Positions 6,931 through 14,002 of a stretch of DNA of 64,000 nt are shown in pieces. Both the position numbers and the translations under genes were made by a program. Below the pieces are notes generated by a model. It made no database searches, had not been told where the DNA came from, and saw only the letters and a program-made list of their open reading frames with translations. This stretch comes from JANLYC01 sp963750495 (lineage in GTDB: Bacteria > Actinomycetota > Actinomycetes > Propionibacteriales > Nocardioidaceae): the NCBI GenBank assembly GCA_963750495.1, contig CAVVQV010000008.1, positions 62,001 through 126,000 of the forward strand. The letters run 5' to 3'. Each line of letters opens with the position of its first letter. The stretch's first letter is position 1.

Positions 6931-7025
6931 GTTCGAGGAGCCAGAACTCACGGTTGAAGGGGCCACAACTCACGGTTGAAGGAGCCAGAACTCACGGTTG
7001 AAGGGGCCACAACTCACGGTTCAAC
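6931..7025. repeat. Four 22-bp tandem repeats in alternating A/B form
   Basis: Units at 6931-6952, 6953-6974, 6975-6996 and 6997-7018 share the pattern GTTGAAGGRGCCASAACTCACG. Units 1 and 3 read GGAGCCAGAAC, while units 2 and 4 read GGGGCCACAAC, so the array is two copies of a 44-bp dimer. The array ends in GTTCAAC, which can pair with the unit starts GTTGAA. A nearly identical single copy lies at 16307-16329. There are no spacers, so this is not a CRISPR. Confidence 0.9.
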
Positions 7026-7103
7026 GAGTGCAGCGTTCAGCTGGTCCGCGGTTGTCGGTCCTCGGTCATACGTTCGAGGCACACCGACCGAAGGGACCCG
7101 AGA

Positions 7104-7610
7104 ATGCTCGACGCACGCACCACGGCCTTGCTCGACCAGGGAGACAGCCTCGTCTCGACTCACATCCGGGAGTACGGCTGGCACATCACGGCCGTCAATC
7201 TGATCGCGTGTGCGTGCTGCGGTGAGGAGCCCGACGACCTCTCGGTCGGCTTCGCCTACACCGTCGGCCTGTTCGGGCTCGGACATCCGGAGCTGCTGAT
7301 CTTCAGCGTTCCCGCCGAGACCGCGTCGGGCGTGCTCAACGAGCTCAGCGAGCGGGTCCGTGCGGGGGCGAACTTCCTGCCGGGCGAACTCGTCGAGGTC
7401 GAGACCTGGCCTCATCGGATCGTCTGCGAAGACGTGCCCAACCCCGGCGAGATCGTGTTCTGCGCCAACCGCCACTACCAGCGACCAGCCGAGGTGTCGG
7501 TGCCCGTGCTGCAGCTGACGTACGAAGACACAGCCGGCCGTTTCCCCTGGGACGACGGCTACTCCGACGCACCAGAGCTCCAACCCAGACCGGGCACGTT
7601 TCAGGCCTGA
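7104..7610 (+). CDS. DUF4262 domain protein
   Basis: The 168-residue protein carries the DUF4262 hallmarks: an N-terminal HIREYGWHITAV, the strand PDDLSVGFAYTVGLFGLGHPELLIF, and a C-terminal YEDTAGRFPWDDGY. A CACCGEE cluster near residue 35 may bind metal. The family is widespread in actinobacteria without an assigned reaction. It converges on the M4 protease gene and ends at a strong terminator hairpin. Confidence 0.85.
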   Translation: MLDARTTALLDQGDSLVSTHIREYGWHITAVNLIACACCGEEPDDLSVGFAYTVGLFGLGHPELLIFSVPAETASGVLNELSERVRAGANFLPGELVEVETWPHRIVCEDVPNPGEIVFCANRHYQRPAEVSVPVLQLTYEDTAGRFPWDDGYSDAPELQPRPGTFQA

Positions 7611-7625
7611 GCCCGCGCACAGGCC

Positions 7626-7659
7626 GATGCCCCCGTCAGGTGGAGCTGACGGGGGCATC
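7626..7659. terminator. Bidirectional terminator hairpin
   Basis: A perfect 14-bp stem (GATGCCCCCGTCAG, 7626-7639, with 7646-7659) closes a 6-base loop between the convergent DUF4262 and M4 protease genes. Confidence 0.9.
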
Positions 7660-7703
7660 AGTGGGGGACGGCGTCGTGTGCGGCGACGCCTCTCGAGAAG
7701 TGA

Positions 7704-9659
7704 CTAGCAGGCAGAGACGGAGTCCACGTGGAACCCGTCGTCGGTGACCCCCGGGTCGGTGATGAGTCGCACCGACCCGACGTTGGTCGTGATGCACGGT
7801 GTCGTCTGGCCCAGCGGGTGCGTGCCGTCATACCGCGCCAGCTCGTTGCCGTTGCCGTCATAGATCACGACGTAGTCGTAACCGGCCTCGGTCTCGAGCT
7901 GGTCGAAGTGGAACGCGAACCCGGCCGTGCCGTTGTCGTAGGTCCACGTGCAGTCACCGTTGTTGCCGTAGGGGTGCGGCGACTCGAACGGGATCTGCGC
8001 GTTCGGGTCGCTCACGCACGGCGGCGGCGGGGGGACACCGGGGGTGCAGCCGGCCTTGACGCCCACGGCGGCCCACGCCTTGTCGATGGCCTTCTTGCTT
8101 TTGCCGGCGACCGCGAGGGTGGCAGAGCGAGCGTCGCAGAAGTTGGCGTACTCCGTCATGCTCGTGAAGCCCTTGTAGAAGATCTGCTCCGCCTTCGTCA
8201 AGCCCAGGGCGGGCACGGTGACGTTGCAGTCAGCTGTGTGGGTGTGACCACCGGAACCAGTGGTGTCACAACCGGCGTTCTGCCCGCCGTTGACGGCCAG
8301 GTAGTAGGCGTGGTTGGGGATGCCGCTGTTGGTGTGGACACCGCCGTTGTCCGACGTGCCGGTGTAGCGCTCGGAGTAGTGGTCCGGGTCACCGTCGTCC
8401 TGCGGGTCACCCATGTTGCGGAACCCTGGGTTCGTGCCGCCGTACACCCCCGCGGGGATGACGTCCTCACCGATCAGCCAGTCCGGCTGGGCGGCTGGGT
8501 CGAGTCCGCGGCTGGCGGCGAAGAACTCAGACGTGTTGCCCATCATGTCGCTGAACGACTCGTTGAGAGCACCGGACTCGCCTTGGTAGATCAAGCCCGA
8601 GGTGAACTCGGTGACACCGTGGGTGAGCTCGTGCCCGACCACGTCCAACCCACCTGACAGCGGCTTGCAGGCCACGCCATCACCGTCGCCGTAGGTCATC
8701 TGCTCGCCGTTCCAGAACGCGTTGCAGTAGCCCGCGTCGTAGTGCACGGTCGAGATGATCGGCATACCGGCGTTGTCGATGCTGTCGCGGTTGAAGACGG
8801 CGCCGTAGAAGTCGTCGATCAGGCCCGCGTAGTAGTGCGCGTCGACACCCGGAGGCTGGCTCGGGCTGGCGTTACCCGGGAGCGCCAGGTCCCAGTGGTT
8901 GTCAGCGTCGGTCATCAGATCGCCTGGCAATGTGGTGCCGTTCTTGGCGTCGTACGTCTGCTGCCGACCATCGGCGGTGACGAGCTGCCAGACGCTGTTG
9001 GCCTGCGTCGTGTCGATGGCCTTCTGGTCACCCTTGACACCTACGCCGTCGCCTTCCGCAACCGCGTCGTACTTCTTCTCGACCTTGCCGGTCGAGGCGT
9101 CCATCCACTGCACCCAGCGGTGGGCGAAGCGCTGGGTCTCGACGGTGTAGAAGAGGTGGCCGTCGCGCGGGTCGAGCTGCAGGTCTGCGGAACGCGTGCC
9201 TGCGGTACCGAGGAGCCGCGCCGCCTTCGCCTTGACATCCGCGGTCGACAGCTTCGTCGCGTTGGCCGGCTCGAGTCCGTCGTAGTGGGCGCCGATCACG
9301 CTGGTCACGGCACCCGCCTTGTTGCGGAGCACGGTCACCTGACCGTTGAAGACATCGGCACCGGCGACGACCTGCTGGTAGTGGGTCTGGGACGTGCCGT
9401 CGGGATAGGTGGCGCTCCATGTCTGGTGGAGGTCAGCCGGGAGCCGGTACCCCGCGGCGACGGTGCCATCGAGCGCGATCAGGCCGTTGGAGGCGTCATG
9501 GGCGGCAGCGGCCTTGGCTGGGGCGGTCGCTGCGGGCGATGGCGAACCGGCTGTCGAGGTGGGGAGGGGGAACTGCGCCGACGCGGGGCTGCCGGTGACC
9601 GAGAATCCGGTTGCGACAACGGCGAGGGACGCAGCAAGCACGAAAGATCTCGGCTGCAT
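7704..9659 (-). CDS. Secreted M4 (thermolysin-type) metalloprotease with C-terminal CUB-like domain
   Basis: The 651-residue preproprotein starts with a signal peptide (to about residue 28). An FTP/PepSY-type propeptide follows (HYQQVVAGADVFNGQV, GLEPANATKLS). The catalytic domain has HELTH at 343-347 and the third zinc ligand E367 in NESFSD, 24 residues after H343 as in thermolysin. The tail from about residue 550 has two cysteines at its ends and the sequence WTYDNG, FHFDQLETEAGYDYVVIYDG, typical of a CUB-like beta sandwich that may bind substrate or calcium. It should degrade extracellular protein. The CUB-like tail is not standard for M4 enzymes, which more often carry PPC or P/homoB domains. 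Confidence 0.93.
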   Translation of the reverse strand: MQPRSFVLAASLAVVATGFSVTGSPASAQFPLPTSTAGSPSPAATAPAKAAAAHDASNGLIALDGTVAAGYRLPADLHQTWSATYPDGTSQTHYQQVVAGADVFNGQVTVLRNKAGAVTSVIGAHYDGLEPANATKLSTADVKAKAARLLGTAGTRSADLQLDPRDGHLFYTVETQRFAHRWVQWMDASTGKVEKKYDAVAEGDGVGVKGDQKAIDTTQANSVWQLVTADGRQQTYDAKNGTTLPGDLMTDADNHWDLALPGNASPSQPPGVDAHYYAGLIDDFYGAVFNRDSIDNAGMPIISTVHYDAGYCNAFWNGEQMTYGDGDGVACKPLSGGLDVVGHELTHGVTEFTSGLIYQGESGALNESFSDMMGNTSEFFAASRGLDPAAQPDWLIGEDVIPAGVYGGTNPGFRNMGDPQDDGDPDHYSERYTGTSDNGGVHTNSGIPNHAYYLAVNGGQNAGCDTTGSGGHTHTADCNVTVPALGLTKAEQIFYKGFTSMTEYANFCDARSATLAVAGKSKKAIDKAWAAVGVKAGCTPGVPPPPPCVSDPNAQIPFESPHPYGNNGDCTWTYDNGTAGFAFHFDQLETEAGYDYVVIYDGNGNELARYDGTHPLGQTTPCITTNVGSVRLITDPGVTDDGFHVDSVSAC

Positions 9660-10005
9660 GCAGTGGTGCTCCTTGGGTGCGAAGGATGTATGAGCGGTGG
9701 CGAACGCCGACCGAAGTGCCCTTTCCTACCAGGGTTATGCAGCGGCCGGAACCCCTGACGGGTGACATGCGGCAACATCTGACTCGACAGGCCGGGACCT
9801 TCAGCCCAGAGTTATTGCACAGGTGCTGACTGTTACCAATAAAAGCGTCAGGTCCACTAGTTCGACAGTCGTAGGCGGAGTTTTGTTCGCGGGGTCATCA
9901 TCCTGACGAGGCACTATCAGCCGATCGGATGATTTCGGACTTTTCGGGTAACGAATTGCGTCGAGTAATGGGACGATAACGCTCTGCTCAAGGGGGGTGG
10001 AGTGT
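9660..10005. other. Intergenic control region between the M4 protease and NERD genes
   Basis: The 346-base gap has no convincing gene. It is the least GC-rich stretch nearby (for example gttaccaataaaagcg around 9835), fitting divergent promoters for the secreted protease and the NERD operon. The protease ribosome site AAGGAGC lies about 8 bases before its ATG. Confidence 0.5.
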
Positions 10006-10665
10006 GTGGAGCCGATCAACGGCTTGCCATGGGTCGACCTGGCCAGCAACCGGCCGGGTCAGTCTGTGCTCGACCACGCTGACCAGCTGTACGCCGACTG
10101 GCGTCAACAGCCCTTCTTCCGACGCCTCCTGACCAGACGAGACGACCGCAGCTGGCGACTCGGGGCGGCCGGCGAGGAGCTCGTCGCGAGGCGGTTGAGC
10201 AAGCTCGGCGAGACCTACCAGGTACTTCACTCCATCCCCATCGGCAACCGCCAGAGCGACATCGACCACCTCGTCATCGGCCCGAGCGGCGTCTACACCG
10301 TCAATGCCAAGTCGCACGCAGGCAAGGACATCTGGGTCCGCGGCGACACCGTGCTCATCAACGGCCAGCGCGTCCACCACGTCCGCAACAGCCGCTTCGA
10401 GGCAGAGCGTGTGACTCGGATCCTCTCCGAGCTGATGGGATACCCCGTCCCCGTCCTCGGCCTCGTCCTCGTGGTTCACGAGAAGCACTTCGCCGTACGG
10501 GAGCAACCTCACGACGGGCTCGTGCGCGTGATGACTCCCCGAGCCGCCGTCCACTGGGTCCAGCGGCGGCCCAACTGCCTCCCCTTCGGACAGGTCATGA
10601 ACCTGTACGAGTGGGCGCGCCGCTCGACCACCTGGGGCGAACACAGTCCTCGTAAGGCCGGGTGA
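10006..10665 (+). CDS. NERD (nuclease-related) domain protein
   Basis: Starting at the GTG at 10006, with AGGGGGG eight bases upstream, the protein has 219 residues. An N-terminal helical segment precedes the NERD domain: GAAGEELVARRLSKLG, then SDIDHLVIGPSGVYTVNAKSHAGK, with the D and K expected of a restriction-endonuclease-like fold. NERD domains are predicted nucleases. No helicase, kinase or membrane segment is fused. The next gene overlaps by 4 bases and encodes a second, shorter NERD-like protein. Confidence 0.85.
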   Translation: MEPINGLPWVDLASNRPGQSVLDHADQLYADWRQQPFFRRLLTRRDDRSWRLGAAGEELVARRLSKLGETYQVLHSIPIGNRQSDIDHLVIGPSGVYTVNAKSHAGKDIWVRGDTVLINGQRVHHVRNSRFEAERVTRILSELMGYPVPVLGLVLVVHEKHFAVREQPHDGLVRVMTPRAAVHWVQRRPNCLPFGQVMNLYEWARRSTTWGEHSPRKAG

Positions 10666-11207
10666 CGATCGCGGTGGGGGAGCGATCGTCACCAGACTTG
10701 CCGCCATCGGGTGCCACCTTCGGTCACAGCGCCGAGGAACAGGCCGCGACGGCAGCGGTCCTGGCCTCGCTGAGCCCGGTTTGGCTCAGTCTGCACGCGG
10801 TGCGCTGGCCTCGTTTCAGCGACGCCACGATCGACCACATCACGGTCGGGCCGGGAGGTGTCTTCGTCGTCAGCTCGAGAAGCTGGGCGGGGCGAGCCAG
10901 CCTGGCTGCGGGACTCCTGAAGGCGCCGGGTCTTCCGCGCGCGTCGTGCGCCGAAGCGGCTGCTACGGCTGCACGTCAGATCGCCTCGATCGTGCCCGCA
11001 TACGTCAAGCTCCACACGTGGGCGGCGGTGTGCTTCACCCGCGACGAACCACTCGCCGGCCGGCTCGGCGACACCTTCGTGTGCTCGACGCAGACGCTGC
11101 CGTCGATGCTGGGCGGCCGTGAGGTGGTGCTGTCCCCGGTAGAGGTCCGACACGTGTACCAACACCTCAGCGACGCGTTGACGGGTGGCTTCAGCGCGGC
11201 CGTGTGA
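10662..11207 (+). CDS. NERD-like protein, possibly catalytically degenerate
   Basis: The 181-residue product begins at a GTG overlapping the previous stop (GTGA). It keeps the NERD core (TIDHITVGPGGVFVVSSRSW), but the lysine expected after the second strand (xAKS in the partner) is replaced by SRS, so activity is doubtful. The second half (AVCFTRDEPLAGRLGDTFVC) is shared with the membrane-anchored NERD protein at 46066. The tight coupling with the upstream active-type NERD protein suggests a heteromeric pair, which is inference. Confidence 0.75.
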   Translation: MTIAVGERSSPDLPPSGATFGHSAEEQAATAAVLASLSPVWLSLHAVRWPRFSDATIDHITVGPGGVFVVSSRSWAGRASLAAGLLKAPGLPRASCAEAAATAARQIASIVPAYVKLHTWAAVCFTRDEPLAGRLGDTFVCSTQTLPSMLGGREVVLSPVEVRHVYQHLSDALTGGFSAAV

Positions 11208-11358
11208 CGACCGTCCCGAACAGTGTCCGTGTGAGCTGGCGCGGCATTTCTCGACACGCCGCAACCTCAGGAAGTCTTTAGCGCAAGGGACATGGACATC
11301 CGTCGGTCCCGGGAGTTGACTGCAAACGACGGGGGCAATCGCTCGGCGGAGGTGCCGA

Positions 11359-11775
11359 ATGGGACACACCGATATCCACAAGAAGCTGCACGGACACTTC
11401 AACAAGCGTGAATGGGATGCGATGGACGCCCACATGCGGGCGGACGTTACGTACGAGGACATCCCGCGTGGTCTCACGACCAAGAACGTGGACGAGTTCA
11501 AGGACTGGCTGCGGGAGTGGGAGAAGTCTTTCTCCGACGCCTCGGTCACTCAGGTCACGTATTACGAGGGCAAGGACTCCTGCCTGGCCCAGTTCAGCGG
11601 CACCGGTACGAACGACGGACCGCTCGGCCCGTTCTCGGCCAGCCGGAAGCGGATGAACACGCCGTTCTGGGAGATGTTGCACTTCGATGCCGACGGCAAG
11701 GTCGTGTCAGGGCAGATCATGTACGACCAGATGACCATGCTCGGGCAACTGGGTCACATCGACCTGCCCGGCTGA
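11359..11775 (+). CDS. SnoaL-like polyketide-cyclase/ester-cyclase family protein
   Basis: The 138-residue protein has the NTF2/SnoaL-like pattern: an N-terminal helix (HGHFNKREWDAMDAHM), the strand DVTYEDIPRGLTTKNVDEFKDWL, and a C-terminal FWEMLHFDADGKVVSGQIMYDQMTMLGQLG. The C-terminal M-D-Q-M-LGQLG block is typical of the actinobacterial ester cyclase group. These proteins form alpha/beta barrels that bind small ligands; the substrate is unknown. It is a lone gene, converging on methylglyoxal synthase. Confidence 0.8.
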   Translation: MGHTDIHKKLHGHFNKREWDAMDAHMRADVTYEDIPRGLTTKNVDEFKDWLREWEKSFSDASVTQVTYYEGKDSCLAQFSGTGTNDGPLGPFSASRKRMNTPFWEMLHFDADGKVVSGQIMYDQMTMLGQLGHIDLPG

Positions 11776-11823
11776 CCACGCTGAAGCAGCAGTTATCGAT
11801 CCTCAGCCAGTAGGGCAGCTAGT

Positions 11824-11863
11824 CGGCTGGACAGTCGGCTCGAGCAGTTCGACCGCCCAGCCG
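11824..11863. terminator. Weak hairpin between convergent genes
   Basis: CGGCTGG (11824-11830) pairs with CCAGCCG (11857-11863) across a 26-base loop, just before the stop of methylglyoxal synthase and after the SnoaL-like gene. A terminator role is likely from position only. Confidence 0.4.
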
Positions 11864-11876
11864 GCAGCTCGCCGGG

Positions 11877-12305
11877 TCACACTGCGACGGCGAGCTCCGG
11901 GCGCACGTGTTGGTAGCCGTCGCTCATGAGCGGCGACGAGATGATCAGGTCGGCGCTGGCCACGTTGCAGGCCACCGGGATGTTCCAGACCGCAGCGATT
12001 CGGAGCAAGGCCTTGACGTCCGGGTCGTGCGGCTGCGGCTCCAGCGGGTCCCAGAAGAAGAACAGCATGTCGATGTCCCCCTCGGCGATCTTGGCGCCGA
12101 TCTGCTGGTCACCGCCGACCGGACCACTCAGGAAGCGGGTCACCTCGAGGCCGAGTTCGTGCTGGAGCAGGTTGCCGGTCGTGCCGGTCGCGAACAGCTC
12201 GTGCTGGCGCAGGGTGGGCAGGTTGAAGTCAGCCCACTGGAGGAGATCGACCTTCTTGTTGTCGTGGGCCACCAGGGCGATACGGCGTTTGTGCGTACTC
12301 GTCAT
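11877..12305 (-). CDS. mgsA: Methylglyoxal synthase
   Basis: The 142-residue protein starts at the ATG at 12305. It contains the family blocks ALVAHDNKK, FATGTTGNLLQ, FLSGPVGGDQQIGAKIAEG and DMLFFFWDPLEPQPHDPDVKAL. The two aspartates essential in E. coli MgsA (GGDQQ and FFWDPL) are present. It converts dihydroxyacetone phosphate to methylglyoxal and phosphate, a bypass of lower glycolysis active when phosphate is low. Length agrees with the family, and the gene stands alone. Confidence 0.95.
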   Translation of the reverse strand: MTSTHKRRIALVAHDNKKVDLLQWADFNLPTLRQHELFATGTTGNLLQHELGLEVTRFLSGPVGGDQQIGAKIAEGDIDMLFFFWDPLEPQPHDPDVKALLRIAAVWNIPVACNVASADLIISSPLMSDGYQHVRPELAVAV

Positions 12306-12437
12306 ACGTCCAGAGTGCCGAACCCATGTTTCCGGCTCATGTCCAGAGGGCGACATCGGACGAAATTCGGGCGTGACGTCGAGCACAGGGACACACCGTC
12401 CACGCTCAACCGTGATGCACCACACGTCAAGAAGCGA

Positions 12438-12469
12438 CGGACGCCGGTCTTGCAGGAGACCGGCGTCCG
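12438..12469. terminator. Terminator hairpin of the small membrane protein operon
   Basis: A perfect 13-bp stem (CGGACGCCGGTCT at 12438-12450 with 12457-12469) closes a 6-base loop 17 bases beyond the stop of the 108-residue membrane protein. Confidence 0.85.
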
Positions 12470-12486
12470 CCGTGTGGGGGCGGGTG

Positions 12487-12813
12487 TCACGCACCGACGA
12501 CGTCGGTCGGTGCGATCACGGCATATGAGCCTGCGGTGCGCGCGTCGCGCCGCTCTCGCACCCAGTGGCCGAGGTTCGCGAGGCCGAAGCCGGCCGTGAA
12601 GATCGCCAAAGTGACCAGGCCGTAGGCCCACGGGAACTCGCCGACCTCGAACGCGGGGTTCTTTCCGCCGCCGAGTGAGTCGAGCATGAGATAGGTGGAC
12701 TGGAAGACGAACGCCCACAGGTAGGCGATGGCGTACGTCGTGTTGGCGGCCAACCGCGACCGCACGAAGTATCCGACGGGGAAGGCCAGCAGAACGGTGA
12801 TGACAGCAATCAT
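12487..12813 (-). CDS. Small integral membrane protein of unknown function
   Basis: The 108-residue protein has three hydrophobic segments (MIAVITVLLAFPVGYFV, TTYAIAYLWAFVFQSTYLML and FPWAYGLVTLAIFTAGFGL) and an Arg-rich tail. It follows a second membrane protein gene by 10 bases on the same strand and ends at a strong terminator, so the two form a short operon. That operon is divergent from the two-component system, which may regulate it; this is inferred from position alone. Confidence 0.65.
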   Translation of the reverse strand: MIAVITVLLAFPVGYFVRSRLAANTTYAIAYLWAFVFQSTYLMLDSLGGGKNPAFEVGEFPWAYGLVTLAIFTAGFGLANLGHWVRERRDARTAGSYAVIAPTDVVGA

Positions 12814-12823
12814 GGTGGGCTCC

Positions 12824-13198
12824 CTAGTCCAGGACCGGCACGCGTCGTGGCGCCGGGGAGAACATCAGGAAGACGGCCAGGACCGTGAGCAGGACGCCGA
12901 CTCCGGTCAGCAGCTTGAGACCGGCCGGGACGTCTACGAAGAACGCCGGAAGCGAGGTCAGGAGGTTGATGATCAGGCTGCCGGCGACGACCCGGACGGC
13001 TGCTCTGCTCGCGGTCCGCCAGGCGACGACGACCGCAACGAGTCCGACGACTCCGATGACGCTGCTGAGGACGAGGATCGCCATCGGGGGGCCGGTCTCT
13101 CCGTCAGGGGTGGGGAAGAACACGCTTGGGATGCTGCCGGCACTCATCAGGCCGGCGAGACCGAGTCCGATCTTTTGTCGAGTGGTGATAGTGCTCAT
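12824..13198 (-). CDS. Small integral membrane protein, first gene of a two-gene operon
   Basis: The 124-residue protein has four predicted membrane segments: TRQKIGLGLAGLMSAGSI, PMAILVLSSVIGVVGLVAVV, ASRAAVRVVAGSLIINLL and GLKLLTGVGVLLTVLAVFLM. It lies 145 bases from, and divergent to, a NarL-type response regulator. The hydrophobic pattern resembles small actinobacterial membrane proteins controlled by DesK-type systems. I do not recognise a named family. Confidence 0.65.
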   Translation of the reverse strand: MSTITTRQKIGLGLAGLMSAGSIPSVFFPTPDGETGPPMAILVLSSVIGVVGLVAVVVAWRTASRAAVRVVAGSLIINLLTSLPAFFVDVPAGLKLLTGVGVLLTVLAVFLMFSPAPRRVPVLD

Positions 13199-13342
13199 CG
13201 TGGCTCCTTGCCTCGGAAGTTGACGCCTCCACCGTGGCGTCGTTCGTCTTCCCTCGGATAGACCCAGCCTTCCCCTTCATCTTCCGGCCTGTCCTGTGAT
13301 CCAGGGAAGAAGTTCCCGGGTCGCCGATGACATCTGACGGCC

Positions 13343-14002
13343 ATGATGGAGGACATGACGGTGCGGATCGTGCTCGCCGACGACCATCCGGTGGTCCGTG
13401 GTGGTCTGCGCGCGCTCATCGCCACGATCGAGGGCCTCGAGGTCGTCGGCGAGGCTACCGACGGTGACAGCGCTGTCCGGGAGGTCCAGCTGCTCCGGCC
13501 GGACGTCGTGCTGATGGACGTACGGATGCCCGGGGTCGGCGGCGTCGAGGCAACCCGTCGGATCCGCGAGAAAACGCCTGAGACGGCCGTCCTGATGCTC
13601 ACGATGTATGACGACGACGCCACCGTGCTCACGGCCATGCAGGCCGGGGCTCGGGGCTACCTGCTGAAAGGAGCGGAGCAGGGCGAGATCGTCGGGGCCA
13701 TCCACGCCGTCGTGGCGGGGCAGGTCATCTTCGGTCCGGGTATTGCGGGGAGGGTGCTCGAGTACTTCGCCGCGCCACCCGTACCGGCTGCCGAGCCGTT
13801 CCCCGAGCTCACGGCCCGCGAGCGAGAGATCCTCGACCTGCTGGCGTCCGGACGGCGTACCTCAGCCATCGCCGAGCGTCTCTTCCTGTCTCCGAAGACG
13901 GTCAGCAACCACCTCACGAGCGTCTTCGCCAAGCTCGAAGTCGCCGACCGGACGGAGGCCATCATCAGGGCGCGCCAGAGCGGTCTGGGTCAAGCGCCGT
14001 GA
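13343..14002 (+). CDS. NarL/FixJ-family response regulator
   Basis: The 219-residue protein has a receiver domain with the acidic pair ADDH, the phospho-acceptor D59 in DVVLMDVRMPG (numbering from 13343), and the conserved lysine in GYLLKG. A LuxR-type HTH follows (LTAREREILDLLASGRRTSAIAERLFLSPKTVSNHL). A start at 13355 (MTVRIVLADD) is also possible and typical of the family. It is translationally coupled to the histidine kinase by a 4-base overlap. Likely targets include its own operon and the divergent membrane gene pair. Confidence 0.93.
   Translation: MMEDMTVRIVLADDHPVVRGGLRALIATIEGLEVVGEATDGDSAVREVQLLRPDVVLMDVRMPGVGGVEATRRIREKTPETAVLMLTMYDDDATVLTAMQAGARGYLLKGAEQGEIVGAIHAVVAGQVIFGPGIAGRVLEYFAAPPVPAAEPFPELTAREREILDLLASGRRTSAIAERLFLSPKTVSNHLTSVFAKLEVADRTEAIIRARQSGLGQAP

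Noticed and set aside
6931..7025. A small CRISPR array
   Set aside because: The units are directly adjacent with no variable spacers, and no cas genes are in the window.
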